A program made the translations under genes and the position numbers. Under the pieces are notes generated by a model. That model was not told the DNA's origin, ran no database searches, and worked only from the letters and a program-made list of their open reading frames with translations. This document shows, one piece after another, positions 46,578 to 56,040 of a DNA stretch of 64,000 nucleotides; positions within the stretch are counted from its first letter, which is position 1; every line of letters starts with the position of its first letter. The stretch spans positions 1-64,000 of the forward strand of contig JAABQD010000005.1 of the NCBI GenBank assembly GCA_011391635.1, in the 5' to 3' direction. Origin of the DNA: Sulfurimonas sp. GTDB taxonomy: Bacteria; Campylobacterota; Campylobacteria; Campylobacterales; Sulfurimonadaceae.

Positions 46578-49070
46578 GTGAATTCGTTTAAATACCGTTT
46601 TATTCTCTCTTTTGTTTTAATAGAAGCTTTTTTTATTCTTCTAATTGTAGGAGCCAATTTTTTACTTTTTGAAAAATCTTCAAAATCTTTTTTGGATAAT
46701 AAAGTCAAAGAGCTCACAAATCTAACTATAAGCTTAGTGAAAATTCCAACAGCGACATACGATGTAGCGACACTTGATGATGTTATTAACAATCTTTTAA
46801 ATATTCAAGAGATTGAGGCTGTTATTATCTACGATACCCAAGAGACTCTCTTATCTGGAAAAAGTAGATGTGATATTCATACTTTAGAACAATTCAACAA
46901 CATGAAAAACCTGCCAAAAGAGCATGAGCATTTAATTCTTCGTCATTCACAACTCAGTATGAATAACTCTGTTATCGGTAGTATTAAAATACTCTTTGAC
47001 ACAACACAAAATATCGAATCAATCAATGAAAATCGTTTTTATGCTTTTATTTTAGTTCTTTTAGAGATTTTGTTTTCATCTCTTATCACTTGGCTTATAG
47101 TACGTAAACTAACATCCAATCTTGAAAAGATAAAAAAAGCTGCAGATAAAATATCCAATAATGAAAAAATAGAAAAAATCAAATTTGAAGGGCATGATGA
47201 GTTGTCTGATTTGGCGGACACACTCTATTTCATGCAAGAAAAAATCGATGAGAGAACCAATCAAATGAAAAAAGCAAAGGATGAAGCTGAGAGTGCCAAT
47301 AGAGCCAAATCCGACTTTTTGGCAAATATGTCTCATGAGATAAGAACCCCTCTCAATGGAGTTTTAGGTTTAACAGATTTAGCATTAAAAACAGATCTCA
47401 ACCCAAAACAAAAAGAGTATCTTGAAAAGGTAAAAACCTCTTCAAAGGCACTTTTATATGTCATCAATGATGTTTTAGATTACTCTAAAATAGAAGCAGG
47501 AAGATTAGATTTAGAAAACAATATTTTTGAACTTGAGAATGTTTTACAAAATATAAGAGATTTGTTTGAATATGAAATTCATAAAAAAGGTTTAGAATTT
47601 CATATACACAGCGTTGCAAACACAACCCTCATTGGTGATGCACTTCGTTTGACGCAAATACTCACAAATCTTGTAGGCAATGCAGTGAAGTTCACAAACT
47701 ACGGCTCTATTAGCATAGATGTTAAAATTATCCAAGAGGATGAGCACTACAAAAAATTAAAATTTTCCATCAAAGATAGTGGAATTGGAGTAAGTAAAGA
47801 GGTACAAGAGAATCTCTTTAAAGAGTTTAGCCAAGCAGATAGCTCTATTACTCGTAAATATGGCGGAACTGGATTGGGACTCGCTATCTCGAAGCAGTTA
47901 GCAAATCTTATGAGTGGCGATATTTGGGTCAAAAGCGTTGAAGGAGTTGGAAGTGAGTTTCTTTTTACGGCTACCTTTGGAAAAGTAAACGAGAATGAGA
48001 TTTCTCAAGAACAAAAAAGTGATTTAGAAGCAGATGAAAGTAGTCTCTCCTACAGTACAGATGCACTCAAAGGTTCTAAAATACTTTTAGTCGAAGACAA
48101 TAAAATAAATCAAATAGTTGCCCTTGGGATGTTAGAACATTTAGAGGTGCAAACAGAAGTTGCTTTTAACGGAAAAGAGGCTCTTGATTTGGCAAGAGAG
48201 AATGATTATGATTTAATTCTCATGGATTTACAGATGCCAATCATGGATGGTTATGAAGCAACAAAGCAGATACTAGAGCTTCCAAATCATAAAAATACAC
48301 CTATCATTGCCCTAAGTGCAGCTGTAATGTTGCAAGACAAAGAAAATACTAAAGCCTCAGGGATGGTAGCACACCTTGCAAAACCCATAGATCAAGATGA
48401 ACTTGTTGCAATACTCCTGAAATGGATACAACCACAAACACATGCTGACACAAAAAGCAAAGAGGCTAAAATCAAAGATATACCAGAGACACAACTCGAT
48501 ATCAAAGGTTTTGATCTCAATAATTTAATAAAAAAAATACACTCTTTTGAACTCGCCATCCAACTCTTAGAAAAATTTGCTCTCCAATATGAAAATCCAG
48601 CACAGCTCTTTGGCAATAATGCGATGGATGCAAAAGAGCTCAATAGTCTCATCCACTCGCTCAAAGGCGTAAGTGGAAATCTAGACCTTTATGATATTCA
48701 CATGCTCTCAAAAAATATCTACGAAATAGAAGATATAAACGAGCAAAAAAAAGTTCTTCCTAAGCTTATAAAGTTGCTCGATGAGACAGTTCAAAGTATC
48801 AGAAACAACACAAAAAAAAGTCAAAAAGAGAAGGTGATTCAAAAATATGAGACGCAAGAAAAAATAAATTTTTTAGAACTCTTACAAGATGATTTAATTC
48901 ATTTTAAAGCTGTAAAAAATGATAGTGTAGAGACTATGAGTGATATGCTCTTCGATGTTATTCCACAAGATACCCTTAGAGAGTTAAAGAATTATATGAA
49001 CAGTTATAAATACAAAGAAGCGAATCAAATCATTACAAATATATTGGAGAAAATCCGTGAAAAACTTTAA
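46578..49070 (+). CDS. Membrane hybrid histidine kinase (TM-periplasmic-TM-HAMP-HisKA-HATPase-REC-HPt)
   Basis: A first helix (FILSFVLIEAFFILLIVGANFLLF), a periplasmic loop of about 125 residues, a second helix (about 155-178) and HAMP precede HisKA with ANMSHEIRTPLNG (His about 252), HATPase (GGTGLGLAISKQL), receiver (LILMDLQMPIMDGYEA) and HPt (LIHSLKGVSGN). GTG start 2 nt after the PhnD-like gene. The response regulator cyclase overlaps its end by 14 nt. It is the phosphorelay of a three-gene ligand-to-c-di-GMP pathway. Confidence 0.93.
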   Translation: MNSFKYRFILSFVLIEAFFILLIVGANFLLFEKSSKSFLDNKVKELTNLTISLVKIPTATYDVATLDDVINNLLNIQEIEAVIIYDTQETLLSGKSRCDIHTLEQFNNMKNLPKEHEHLILRHSQLSMNNSVIGSIKILFDTTQNIESINENRFYAFILVLLEILFSSLITWLIVRKLTSNLEKIKKAADKISNNEKIEKIKFEGHDELSDLADTLYFMQEKIDERTNQMKKAKDEAESANRAKSDFLANMSHEIRTPLNGVLGLTDLALKTDLNPKQKEYLEKVKTSSKALLYVINDVLDYSKIEAGRLDLENNIFELENVLQNIRDLFEYEIHKKGLEFHIHSVANTTLIGDALRLTQILTNLVGNAVKFTNYGSISIDVKIIQEDEHYKKLKFSIKDSGIGVSKEVQENLFKEFSQADSSITRKYGGTGLGLAISKQLANLMSGDIWVKSVEGVGSEFLFTATFGKVNENEISQEQKSDLEADESSLSYSTDALKGSKILLVEDNKINQIVALGMLEHLEVQTEVAFNGKEALDLARENDYDLILMDLQMPIMDGYEATKQILELPNHKNTPIIALSAAVMLQDKENTKASGMVAHLAKPIDQDELVAILLKWIQPQTHADTKSKEAKIKDIPETQLDIKGFDLNNLIKKIHSFELAIQLLEKFALQYENPAQLFGNNAMDAKELNSLIHSLKGVSGNLDLYDIHMLSKNIYEIEDINEQKKVLPKLIKLLDETVQSIRNNTKKSQKEKVIQKYETQEKINFLELLQDDLIHFKAVKNDSVETMSDMLFDVIPQDTLRELKNYMNSYKYKEANQIITNILEKIREKL

Positions 49071-50724
49071 AATACTTTTAGTCGATGATGAGCCATCAAA
49101 TATATCCATACTCATGGGGATATTTGGCTCTGATTATGAAATGTATGTAGCAACGGATGGAAAATCTGCATTGGAAATAGCTACATCTCAAAACAGACCA
49201 GATTTAATTCTACTGGATATTTCTATGCCTGAGATGGATGGATTTGAGGTTGCATACCATCTTAAACATACAAAATACACATCTACTATCCCTTTTATAT
49301 TTTTAACCGCTAAAGATGATGAAGAGAGCATGATTCGAGGCTTTAATGAGGGAGCAGTTGATTATCTCACCAAACCTTTTAGAAAAGAGGAACTCCTTGT
49401 CAGAGTAAAAAATCATCTCCTCAAGCAAAAATTGCAAAATTCACTCTCAGAAGCGATGAATAATCTCCAAGAAAAAATGAAAGAGTTAGATCAAGCCGAG
49501 CAAGAGTTTGAGACTATCTTCAATCAATCACAAAATGGTATCGCACTTACAGATTTAGAGACGAATTTTCTTCTCGTCAACAACTCTTACTCACGCATAA
49601 CAGGCTTTACAAAAGAGGAACTCCTCACAAGAAGCTGTGTGGAGCTTACAGATATAGATGATGTAGAAAAGTCGCAAGAGGCTATAAGAACTGTCATGAG
49701 CAACGGATATGTTGAAAATTTGGAAAAAAAATGTATTGCAAACAACAAATCTCCTAATGTAAATATTTCTATCTCTATGATGCCCGATAAGCAAAGACTT
49801 CTTTTAAATACATCCGATGTAACAAAATTAAAAATTGCAGAAAAAAAAATAGCCCAATACGCTCATATTATGGATAAAAATATTATCTCTTCTTCAACAG
49901 ATTTAGATGGAAACATCATAGAAGTTTCAGAAGCTTTTTGTAAACTCACAGGCTATTCCAGAGAGGAATTTCTCGGAGAAAATCATAATATGCTTAAAGA
50001 CATAGATACGCCAGAGTCAACATATAAACAGATGTGGGATACCATCACTCAAGATATAACATGGAGTGGTGAAGTCAAAAATCTTAAAAAAGATGGTTCA
50101 CTCTATTGGGTCAATGCAACCATTTTTCCAATTTTTAATGATGATAATATTAAAACAGGCTATATGGCAATCAGGCAAGATATCACAGATAAAAAACGCA
50201 TAGAAGAGTTATCCATAACCGATGCATTAACAAAACTCTATAACCGTCGCTACTTTAATGAAGTTCTTGAGAAAGAACTTCGCAGAGTCCAAAGAGATGC
50301 TACTAGCATAACTTTTTTGATGCTTGATGTGGATCATTTTAAACTTTACAATGATACCTATGGACATCAAGAGGGAGATATCGTTCTTGCAAAAATTGGT
50401 ACAGTTCTGAGTGAATTTGCAAATCGTGCAGGAGATTATGCCTTTCGATTAGGTGGAGAAGAGTTTGGTTTGCTTTATCACTCAGAAGATCTTCAAAAGG
50501 CTGAAGAGTATGCACTTCATCTTGCGGATACAATTACAAATCTGCAAATTCCACATGCCAACAACTCAGCATCTAGCTTTGTAACAGTCTCTATTGGTGT
50601 TGTTTTTAAAGATTCACAAAACAGTTTAACATCCAACGAAATGTATAAAATTGCTGATGATTGTCTCTATCTTGCCAAAGAAAATGGTAGAAATCAAATC
50701 CAAATCTATAAATATGACAATTAA
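49057..50724 (+). CDS. Response regulator diguanylate cyclase (REC-PAS-PAS-GGDEF)
   Basis: Receiver (residues 3-125; LLVDDEPSN, LILLDISMPEMDG, YLTKPFRK), two PAS domains (about 150-265 and 275-385, the second with NLKKDGSLYWVNATIFP), and GGDEF (about 390-555) with active RLGGEEFGLL. The I-site is present: RAGD five residues before GGEEF, so product feedback is expected. It is the output of the upstream hybrid kinase. One DUS-like word near the end encodes IPHANN. Confidence 0.93.
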   Translation: MKNFKILLVDDEPSNISILMGIFGSDYEMYVATDGKSALEIATSQNRPDLILLDISMPEMDGFEVAYHLKHTKYTSTIPFIFLTAKDDEESMIRGFNEGAVDYLTKPFRKEELLVRVKNHLLKQKLQNSLSEAMNNLQEKMKELDQAEQEFETIFNQSQNGIALTDLETNFLLVNNSYSRITGFTKEELLTRSCVELTDIDDVEKSQEAIRTVMSNGYVENLEKKCIANNKSPNVNISISMMPDKQRLLLNTSDVTKLKIAEKKIAQYAHIMDKNIISSSTDLDGNIIEVSEAFCKLTGYSREEFLGENHNMLKDIDTPESTYKQMWDTITQDITWSGEVKNLKKDGSLYWVNATIFPIFNDDNIKTGYMAIRQDITDKKRIEELSITDALTKLYNRRYFNEVLEKELRRVQRDATSITFLMLDVDHFKLYNDTYGHQEGDIVLAKIGTVLSEFANRAGDYAFRLGGEEFGLLYHSEDLQKAEEYALHLADTITNLQIPHANNSASSFVTVSIGVVFKDSQNSLTSNEMYKIADDCLYLAKENGRNQIQIYKYDN

Positions 50725-50733
50725 AAGAGACGC

Positions 50734-51948
50734 ATGAAAAAAGTAGCAATTGTAGGCGGTGGTGCTTCTGGACTTTTGTGTGCCATATTTTGTGCGAAAT
50801 CCACCCTCAACCAAGGAGGACAGGCATGGCATGTGGAAATCTTCGAGCAAAACAACAGATGTGCCAAAAAGATTTTAGTCTCTGGAAATGGGCGTTGTAA
50901 CATTACCAATATAAAACTTAGTCAAAATGATTTCTTCGGTGCAAACCCCTCTTTTGTCAATGATGCACTCAAAAATTTCGGTTTTAAAGAGTTTGAAAAA
51001 TTTGCTTTAGAGATTGGACTGTTGCTTGATATTAAAGAAGATGGACGCGTTTATCCGCTGAGTAATGAAGCCAAATCTGTTGCGAAACTTCTCGAAGAAG
51101 TTGCAAAAAATCTAGGTGTTATTTTTCATACAGATACCAAAATAACAGACATCAAAGCACTCCTCAAAACACATGATAAAGTTGTTGTAGCCACAGGTTC
51201 AGAAGCAGCAAGTCATCTTGGTGGCAACAGCGATGGACACAACTTTGCCCAAGCCTTTGGACATACCATCATTCCGACTTATCCATCCCTTGTGCAACTC
51301 CATCTGAGTTCCAAAATCGCTCATAAAATGTCGGGAGCAAAAACTTTTGGCGAAGTTACACTTTTTATAAATAATAAAAAAGATTCCACATGCCGCGGTG
51401 ATATTCTCTTCACGGATTACGGGGTTTCAGGTTTTGCGATTCTTGATATTTCTCAAAAAGCAAGTGTCGCTTTGATGAACTCTTGGCATGTGGAAATATC
51501 TATCAATCTCCTCCCAAACTTCAATGCTCAAACACTCACAGAACATATCGCCAATGTTGCACTCCACATGCCAAAGTTCACACTGCTTGATATTTTAGTA
51601 GGCTTAATTCCTACCAAAATCGCCTCTTCCCTGCTTGATGATTTGAAGATTCCACATGCCAAAGTAGCGAAAGAAGTAGAGATAAAACTAATAAAAAAGA
51701 TAGCAAATCAAATGCTTAACTGGAGATTTGAAGTCAAAGAGACACATGGTTTTCGTCATGCTGAAGTGAGCGGCGGTGGAGTCGATACGAGAGAAATAAA
51801 TCCAAAAACTATGGAATCTCTCAAACAAAAAAACCTCTACTTTTGTGGAGAGGTTTTAGATGTGGTAGGAAAAAGAGGCGGTTACAACTTCGCTTTTGCA
51901 TGGGCGAGTGGCTATGCCGCAGCAAAAGCGATTACTCAAAATGTATAA
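50734..51948 (+). CDS. HI0933/YhiN-family flavoprotein (FAD-dependent oxidoreductase)
   Basis: FAD-binding Rossmann motif VAIVGGGASGLLCAIFCAK, then KKILVSGNGRCNITN, GRVYPLSNEAKSVA, the FTDYGVSGFAILDIS strand and the terminal LYFCGEVLDVVGKRGGYNFAFAWASG. All are HI0933-family marks. The substrate of this family is poorly known. The gene is unusual in holding five exact copies of the DUS-like word in about 1.2 kb, read as AWHVEI, STCRGD, SWHVEI, LHMPKF and IPHAKV. Tail-to-tail overlap with the TonB receptor gene is 13 nt. Confidence 0.88.
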   Translation: MKKVAIVGGGASGLLCAIFCAKSTLNQGGQAWHVEIFEQNNRCAKKILVSGNGRCNITNIKLSQNDFFGANPSFVNDALKNFGFKEFEKFALEIGLLLDIKEDGRVYPLSNEAKSVAKLLEEVAKNLGVIFHTDTKITDIKALLKTHDKVVVATGSEAASHLGGNSDGHNFAQAFGHTIIPTYPSLVQLHLSSKIAHKMSGAKTFGEVTLFINNKKDSTCRGDILFTDYGVSGFAILDISQKASVALMNSWHVEISINLLPNFNAQTLTEHIANVALHMPKFTLLDILVGLIPTKIASSLLDDLKIPHAKVAKEVEIKLIKKIANQMLNWRFEVKETHGFRHAEVSGGGVDTREINPKTMESLKQKNLYFCGEVLDVVGKRGGYNFAFAWASGYAAAKAITQNV

Positions 51949-54062
51949 GAGTAGCTAAGAAGAAAATTACGCCCTTCTCTCAAAATCCCACCATCAGATG
52001 TATAGTAGTAATAGCTTGGTTGACGTACATCCGTGTCAAAAATATTTTTTATACTGAGTCTAGCTTGTGCATTTGCAGTGATTCGATACGTAATCGTTTC
52101 ATCAAATATGTGTGCTTCTCTCGCCGTAGCATCATATAAATCTGCTTCATCAAGCACCCATTGAAGTTCTGTGGATGTCGTTCGTGCGAAATATTTCCAT
52201 GTTGTCCCAAAAGAGAGTTTACTTACCGGAGTATAGATATACATCGCTTTGTACATTATTTTAGAGATATCTGGCATACTCTGATTTTTTGAGATTTCAC
52301 CCTCTTCTGGCGGTATCGTATAAATTGCATCGATATAGGTCGCATTCAAATAGAAATTGTGTGCCATATTTTTAAAATAGTATTCAAACTCCACACCTCT
52401 GCTATATCTATCTTTATAATTTGCGTACCCATCAATTGTAAATTCATCCTCTTCGAGATCAATAACATTATCAAGTTCAGAATAAAAAAGATTTAAGGAG
52501 AACTTGTTATTCAAATTTGGTGCATAAATTGCCATGGCTTCATAGGTGTTCGTCTCTTCTGGGCGAAGATTTTCATCCCCTGCACGATAATTAATATGCC
52601 CATTGTGATAGGCTTCTGTAAATGTCGGTGCACGGAATGCAGAACCATAGAGAAGTTTATAAGTGAATTCATCACTTGATCGATAAACAATTCCCGCTCG
52701 TGAGCTATATTTTGTACCAAAATCTGAATAGTTATCAGCTCTAAGTCCTAGAATTAAATCTGTTTTTTCATTGAGTGAAATTAAATCCTCGGCATTTGCA
52801 TAGAAAATATTACGACTTGGATTACCATTCAAAAGTGTTGTTTGTGGATTTGCCCAAAATGCTGGTTCTTTTGTTTGTCTATATCTAAAATCATTATAAT
52901 TTGGATGATTCAAAATTGCACTCAAGTTTTTAGTGATTGTATTTTCAACACTGCTATAAAAATCATCCTCTTTTATCTCTGCTCTTTGTACACCTACACC
53001 TACGGAAATATCATTCGATGCGATTGTAGGGAGCGTCAAAATGGTCTCTACTTGCATATTGATCTCTTGGGTTTTTTCTTCTGTTACAAACCCCTCTTGC
53101 ATAGTAATGCCAACTTTTTCAAATCTACTTGCCGCATCCTCGACATTGTACATATTGATTGCCGTATCCAACTCTCTATGTGAAATACTTGCTTTTGTTT
53201 CCAGCTTATATGCATTCAAAGGGATTTTATAAGAGAGTTGTGTAAAAAAGTAAGCATTTGCATGCTCCTCATTTTTATCAGGTATAGGATTATACTCTCC
53301 CTCATAACTGTAAAAATTTCCAGAGACATTTCGCTTGTAACGACTCAAAAGCTCAAATCCGCCATTGACAGCTTTGATGCCAAGTGAGAGATCTCGGAGT
53401 GCTTCATCGGTGCTATTGTCTTTGTCTTGGTCATAGATTGCTTTATCATTGTTTTGATAATAGGCATCTGTAAATATTTTCCAATCCCCATCGACGACAT
53501 TGAGATTACCACCCAAAATTTTAGAATTGTAGCTCCCAATACCAACAAAAACCTGATTTTCACCAATAGAATTTCCAAGCTTTGTAATTACATTTACCAC
53601 ACCATAAAATGCACCAGCACCATAAGTCGTAGAGCCTGGGCCTCGCAAAACTTCAATTTTATCTACGAGTTGTATAGGAAAATCCATATAAAAATTGCTA
53701 CTGCCCGTGATTTCATTATTAATTGCGACACCATCAACCATTACTTTGATTTTGTCAGATATATACGCATTTGGATTTTTAAGTCCTCGTACAGTCGTCA
53801 TTGTGTAGCCCATAGGGCTGAGTTGCATCTGAATACCAGGAAGCATACCAAGAGCCTCGCCAAGTGTTGTAACACCACCACTCAGGTAAGTTTGAGCATC
53901 TATAACTGTAACAACAGAAGGGAGATAATCCACATTGAGAGATTTTTTTGTCGCAATATCACTCACTTCGTTTACAAGGGATTCAAAATCATCTGATTCA
54001 CTGGCATGTGCAACTGTAAACATGAGCCCTAGTGCAATAGTCGATAAGATAACTTTTTTCAT
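51936..54062 (-). CDS. TonB-dependent outer membrane receptor
   Basis: Signal peptide MKKVILSTIALGLMFTVAHA, a plug domain (about 45-165: SVVTVIDAQTYLSGG, GEALGMLPGIQMQ, VEVLRGPGSTTYGAGAFYGVVNVIT) and a 22-strand-type barrel to the terminal aromatic SYSYTF, total 708 aa. It looks CirA/BtuB-like, but the substrate (siderophore, cobalamin, metal or organic) is not readable. It is divergent from a YfiR-like gene and a membrane diguanylate cyclase, suggesting the receptor or its cargo is tied to c-di-GMP control. A near-match to the DUS-like word (GGCATGTGC) falls in the signal-peptide region. Confidence 0.92.
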   Translation of the reverse strand: MKKVILSTIALGLMFTVAHASESDDFESLVNEVSDIATKKSLNVDYLPSVVTVIDAQTYLSGGVTTLGEALGMLPGIQMQLSPMGYTMTTVRGLKNPNAYISDKIKVMVDGVAINNEITGSSNFYMDFPIQLVDKIEVLRGPGSTTYGAGAFYGVVNVITKLGNSIGENQVFVGIGSYNSKILGGNLNVVDGDWKIFTDAYYQNNDKAIYDQDKDNSTDEALRDLSLGIKAVNGGFELLSRYKRNVSGNFYSYEGEYNPIPDKNEEHANAYFFTQLSYKIPLNAYKLETKASISHRELDTAINMYNVEDAASRFEKVGITMQEGFVTEEKTQEINMQVETILTLPTIASNDISVGVGVQRAEIKEDDFYSSVENTITKNLSAILNHPNYNDFRYRQTKEPAFWANPQTTLLNGNPSRNIFYANAEDLISLNEKTDLILGLRADNYSDFGTKYSSRAGIVYRSSDEFTYKLLYGSAFRAPTFTEAYHNGHINYRAGDENLRPEETNTYEAMAIYAPNLNNKFSLNLFYSELDNVIDLEEDEFTIDGYANYKDRYSRGVEFEYYFKNMAHNFYLNATYIDAIYTIPPEEGEISKNQSMPDISKIMYKAMYIYTPVSKLSFGTTWKYFARTTSTELQWVLDEADLYDATAREAHIFDETITYRITANAQARLSIKNIFDTDVRQPSYYYYTSDGGILREGRNFLLSYSYTF

Positions 54063-54162
54063 GCTATACTTTCCTCTAAAATGACTTTATAATACTCTAT
54101 TATATTATAAATCTAGTTGCTTGTAGGGTTGAAATATAAAAAATAAGAGAGTTGGTATCAGA
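54063..54162. promoter_or_regulatory. Divergent promoter region, TonB receptor / YfiR-like operon
   Basis: This 100-bp, very AT-rich gap contains several TATAAT-like words on both strands (such as TTTATAATACTC and ATTATAAATC). I cannot decide which ones are used. AGAGGAAAG before the receptor ATG is a clear ribosome site. Confidence 0.4.
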
Positions 54163-54738
54163 GTGAGTAAACGGGGCATACGAAATGTTTTTATTCTTTT
54201 TTCTTTGCTTTTATCGATGAATGCATCTAATTTATATGCTTCGTATGATGAAGACACTTTAGATATTTTTGCAAAAATGCTTCCTCGTTTTGTTTTGATG
54301 AGTTCTCAGCTTCACAAAGTCAAAGAAGAGATTGAGATGTGTGTGCTTTATGAGAAACTTGATGAGAGAAGTGCTATTTCTTTGATGGGAAAAATTCATG
54401 CAAATTATCCCGCTGGTATTAAAAATTATAAAATTAAACTCATTGACAAATACTACCAACACTTAGAATCATGTAAAAATGCCCAGCTTCTTTTTATGTT
54501 TGATACAACAGAAGAGAACATCCAACAAAGTCTCCATTTTGCAAAGCTACACCAAATATTAACTATCTCTTATAATGCCGATTTGTTGGCGGATGGAGTC
54601 AATATTTCACTCTACCTTGGGAGAAAAATCATCCCTTTTCTCAATGTTTCTTCTATCAATGCAAATGGCATAGAGTTTGACAACACCCTGTTAAGAGTAT
54701 CGAAAATATACTCTGCGGATATGAAAAATGAATATTAA
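54163..54738 (+). CDS. YfiR-like (DUF4154) periplasmic protein
   Basis: An N-terminal signal (VFILFSLLLSMNASNLYA) is followed by a YfiR/DUF4154-type domain: LPRFVLMSSQLHKVKEEIEMCVLYEKL, HLESCKNAQLLFMFD, ILTISYNADLLADGVNISLYLGRKIIPFLN. In Pseudomonas, YfiR holds the membrane diguanylate cyclase YfiN inactive from the periplasm. The next gene here is a membrane diguanylate cyclase that starts 11 nt before this stop, so the same pairing is likely. The usual YfiB lipoprotein is missing. GTG start. Confidence 0.78.
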   Translation: MSKRGIRNVFILFSLLLSMNASNLYASYDEDTLDIFAKMLPRFVLMSSQLHKVKEEIEMCVLYEKLDERSAISLMGKIHANYPAGIKNYKIKLIDKYYQHLESCKNAQLLFMFDTTEENIQQSLHFAKLHQILTISYNADLLADGVNISLYLGRKIIPFLNVSSINANGIEFDNTLLRVSKIYSADMKNEY

Positions 54739-56020
54739 AAATATAAGCCTTGAAATCAAAGCAATTATTGGGATTATTGTCTTTACGCTCTTTATTGTTG
54801 GACTTGATAGATACCTGCTTTCCCAAAATATTACAAATCAGTTTGTCGAATCTAAAAAATCAAAAAATGATTTGCTTCTCAATACTATCTCACCAATTAT
54901 CAGCTTAAATATATCTCTAGGTTTGAGTTCTTCCAATAACGAGTATCTTGAACAGATAACAGAACAAAATAAAGATTTACAATTACTTCAAATCATAGAT
55001 AAACAGGGTATCTTAATTTATAACTATGGCGAAAAGTGTACAGAACAAAACGAAACACAACACAAAAATAATTTAAACTATGTAACAAAAGAACTTATTG
55101 ACTCTATTACAGATGAAAAACTTGGAACTATTCATATGCATTTCTCAGATTCAGAGTTTGAAATCATGCAAATGAAAAATAGAGTTACAACCATTCAGAT
55201 TTTCATAACTTCTTTTGTTTTACTTCTCATTTTTATATTTATGACACGAAAAGAGTTTAAACATATCAGAGAACTCAGCAAAAATGTTCTCTCGTATGAC
55301 CCAAAACTCAACAATTTTCACCTCACAAAACTCGATAGAAAAGATGAAGTTGGCATTATCCATAATGCAATTGTATCGATGGTCGAAAAAATAAATTCAC
55401 ATGCCAAACTCCTCGATGAAGCCAATAATTCACTCGAACAAAAAGTGCAAGAGAGAACACAAGAACTCGAAGAGGCAAATAAAAAACTACTCCAACTCTC
55501 TATCACTGACCCACTCACAAATATAGCAAATCGAAGACATTTTGAAAATTATTTTTCCAATATTTGGACACTTGCAAAAAGAAGCAATGCAAAAGTTTCG
55601 GTTATCATGTGCGACATTGACCACTTCAAAGATATCAATGATACTTTTGGACATGCTGTGGGTGATTATGTTCTTATAGAAGTGGCAAAAACGATGAAAA
55701 ATACTCTCAAACGAGAGAGTGACCTTGTCGCAAGATACGGTGGAGAGGAGTTTATCATAGCACTCTATGATACAAATATTTATGAGGCAACAATGCTTTG
55801 TGAAAATATTCAAAATGCACTCACACAACTCAATCTTTTTGAAAATCAGCCACAAAAACATAAGCCAGTTACACTTAGTTTTGGTATAAGTAGCACAGTG
55901 CCTCAAATAGCTGATGAGGCAGAAGAGCTTATAAAAATAGCTGATAAATGTCTCTATGAAGCAAAAAACAGAGGAAGAGATTGTATCATCACTCCAAGTG
56001 AATTTATTCAAATTTCATAA
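54728..56020 (+). CDS. Membrane diguanylate cyclase (YfiN-like)
   Basis: Helix 1 (IKAIIGIIVFTLFIVGLDRYLL), a periplasmic loop of about 120 residues, helix 2 (TIQIFITSFVLLLIFIFM), HAMP-like linker, coiled coil (LLDEANNSLEQKVQERTQELEEANKK) and GGDEF domain with active ARYGGEEFII. The I-site is RESD five residues before GGEEF. Layout matches YfiN, with the YfiR-like protein encoded just upstream. A near-copy of the DUS-like word lies at 55397. Confidence 0.9.
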   Translation: MNIKNISLEIKAIIGIIVFTLFIVGLDRYLLSQNITNQFVESKKSKNDLLLNTISPIISLNISLGLSSSNNEYLEQITEQNKDLQLLQIIDKQGILIYNYGEKCTEQNETQHKNNLNYVTKELIDSITDEKLGTIHMHFSDSEFEIMQMKNRVTTIQIFITSFVLLLIFIFMTRKEFKHIRELSKNVLSYDPKLNNFHLTKLDRKDEVGIIHNAIVSMVEKINSHAKLLDEANNSLEQKVQERTQELEEANKKLLQLSITDPLTNIANRRHFENYFSNIWTLAKRSNAKVSVIMCDIDHFKDINDTFGHAVGDYVLIEVAKTMKNTLKRESDLVARYGGEEFIIALYDTNIYEATMLCENIQNALTQLNLFENQPQKHKPVTLSFGISSTVPQIADEAEELIKIADKCLYEAKNRGRDCIITPSEFIQIS

Positions 56021-56031
56021 AAAAAGGATTT

Positions 56032-56040
56032 CCACATGCC
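56032..56040 (+). repeat. DUS-like motif overlapping the lemA start codon
   Basis: The exact copy GATTTCCACATGCCA spans the ribosome-site end and the lemA ATG: the ATG of the word (56036-56038) is the start codon and CCA is Pro2. AAAAAGGA precedes it. Confidence 0.8.
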
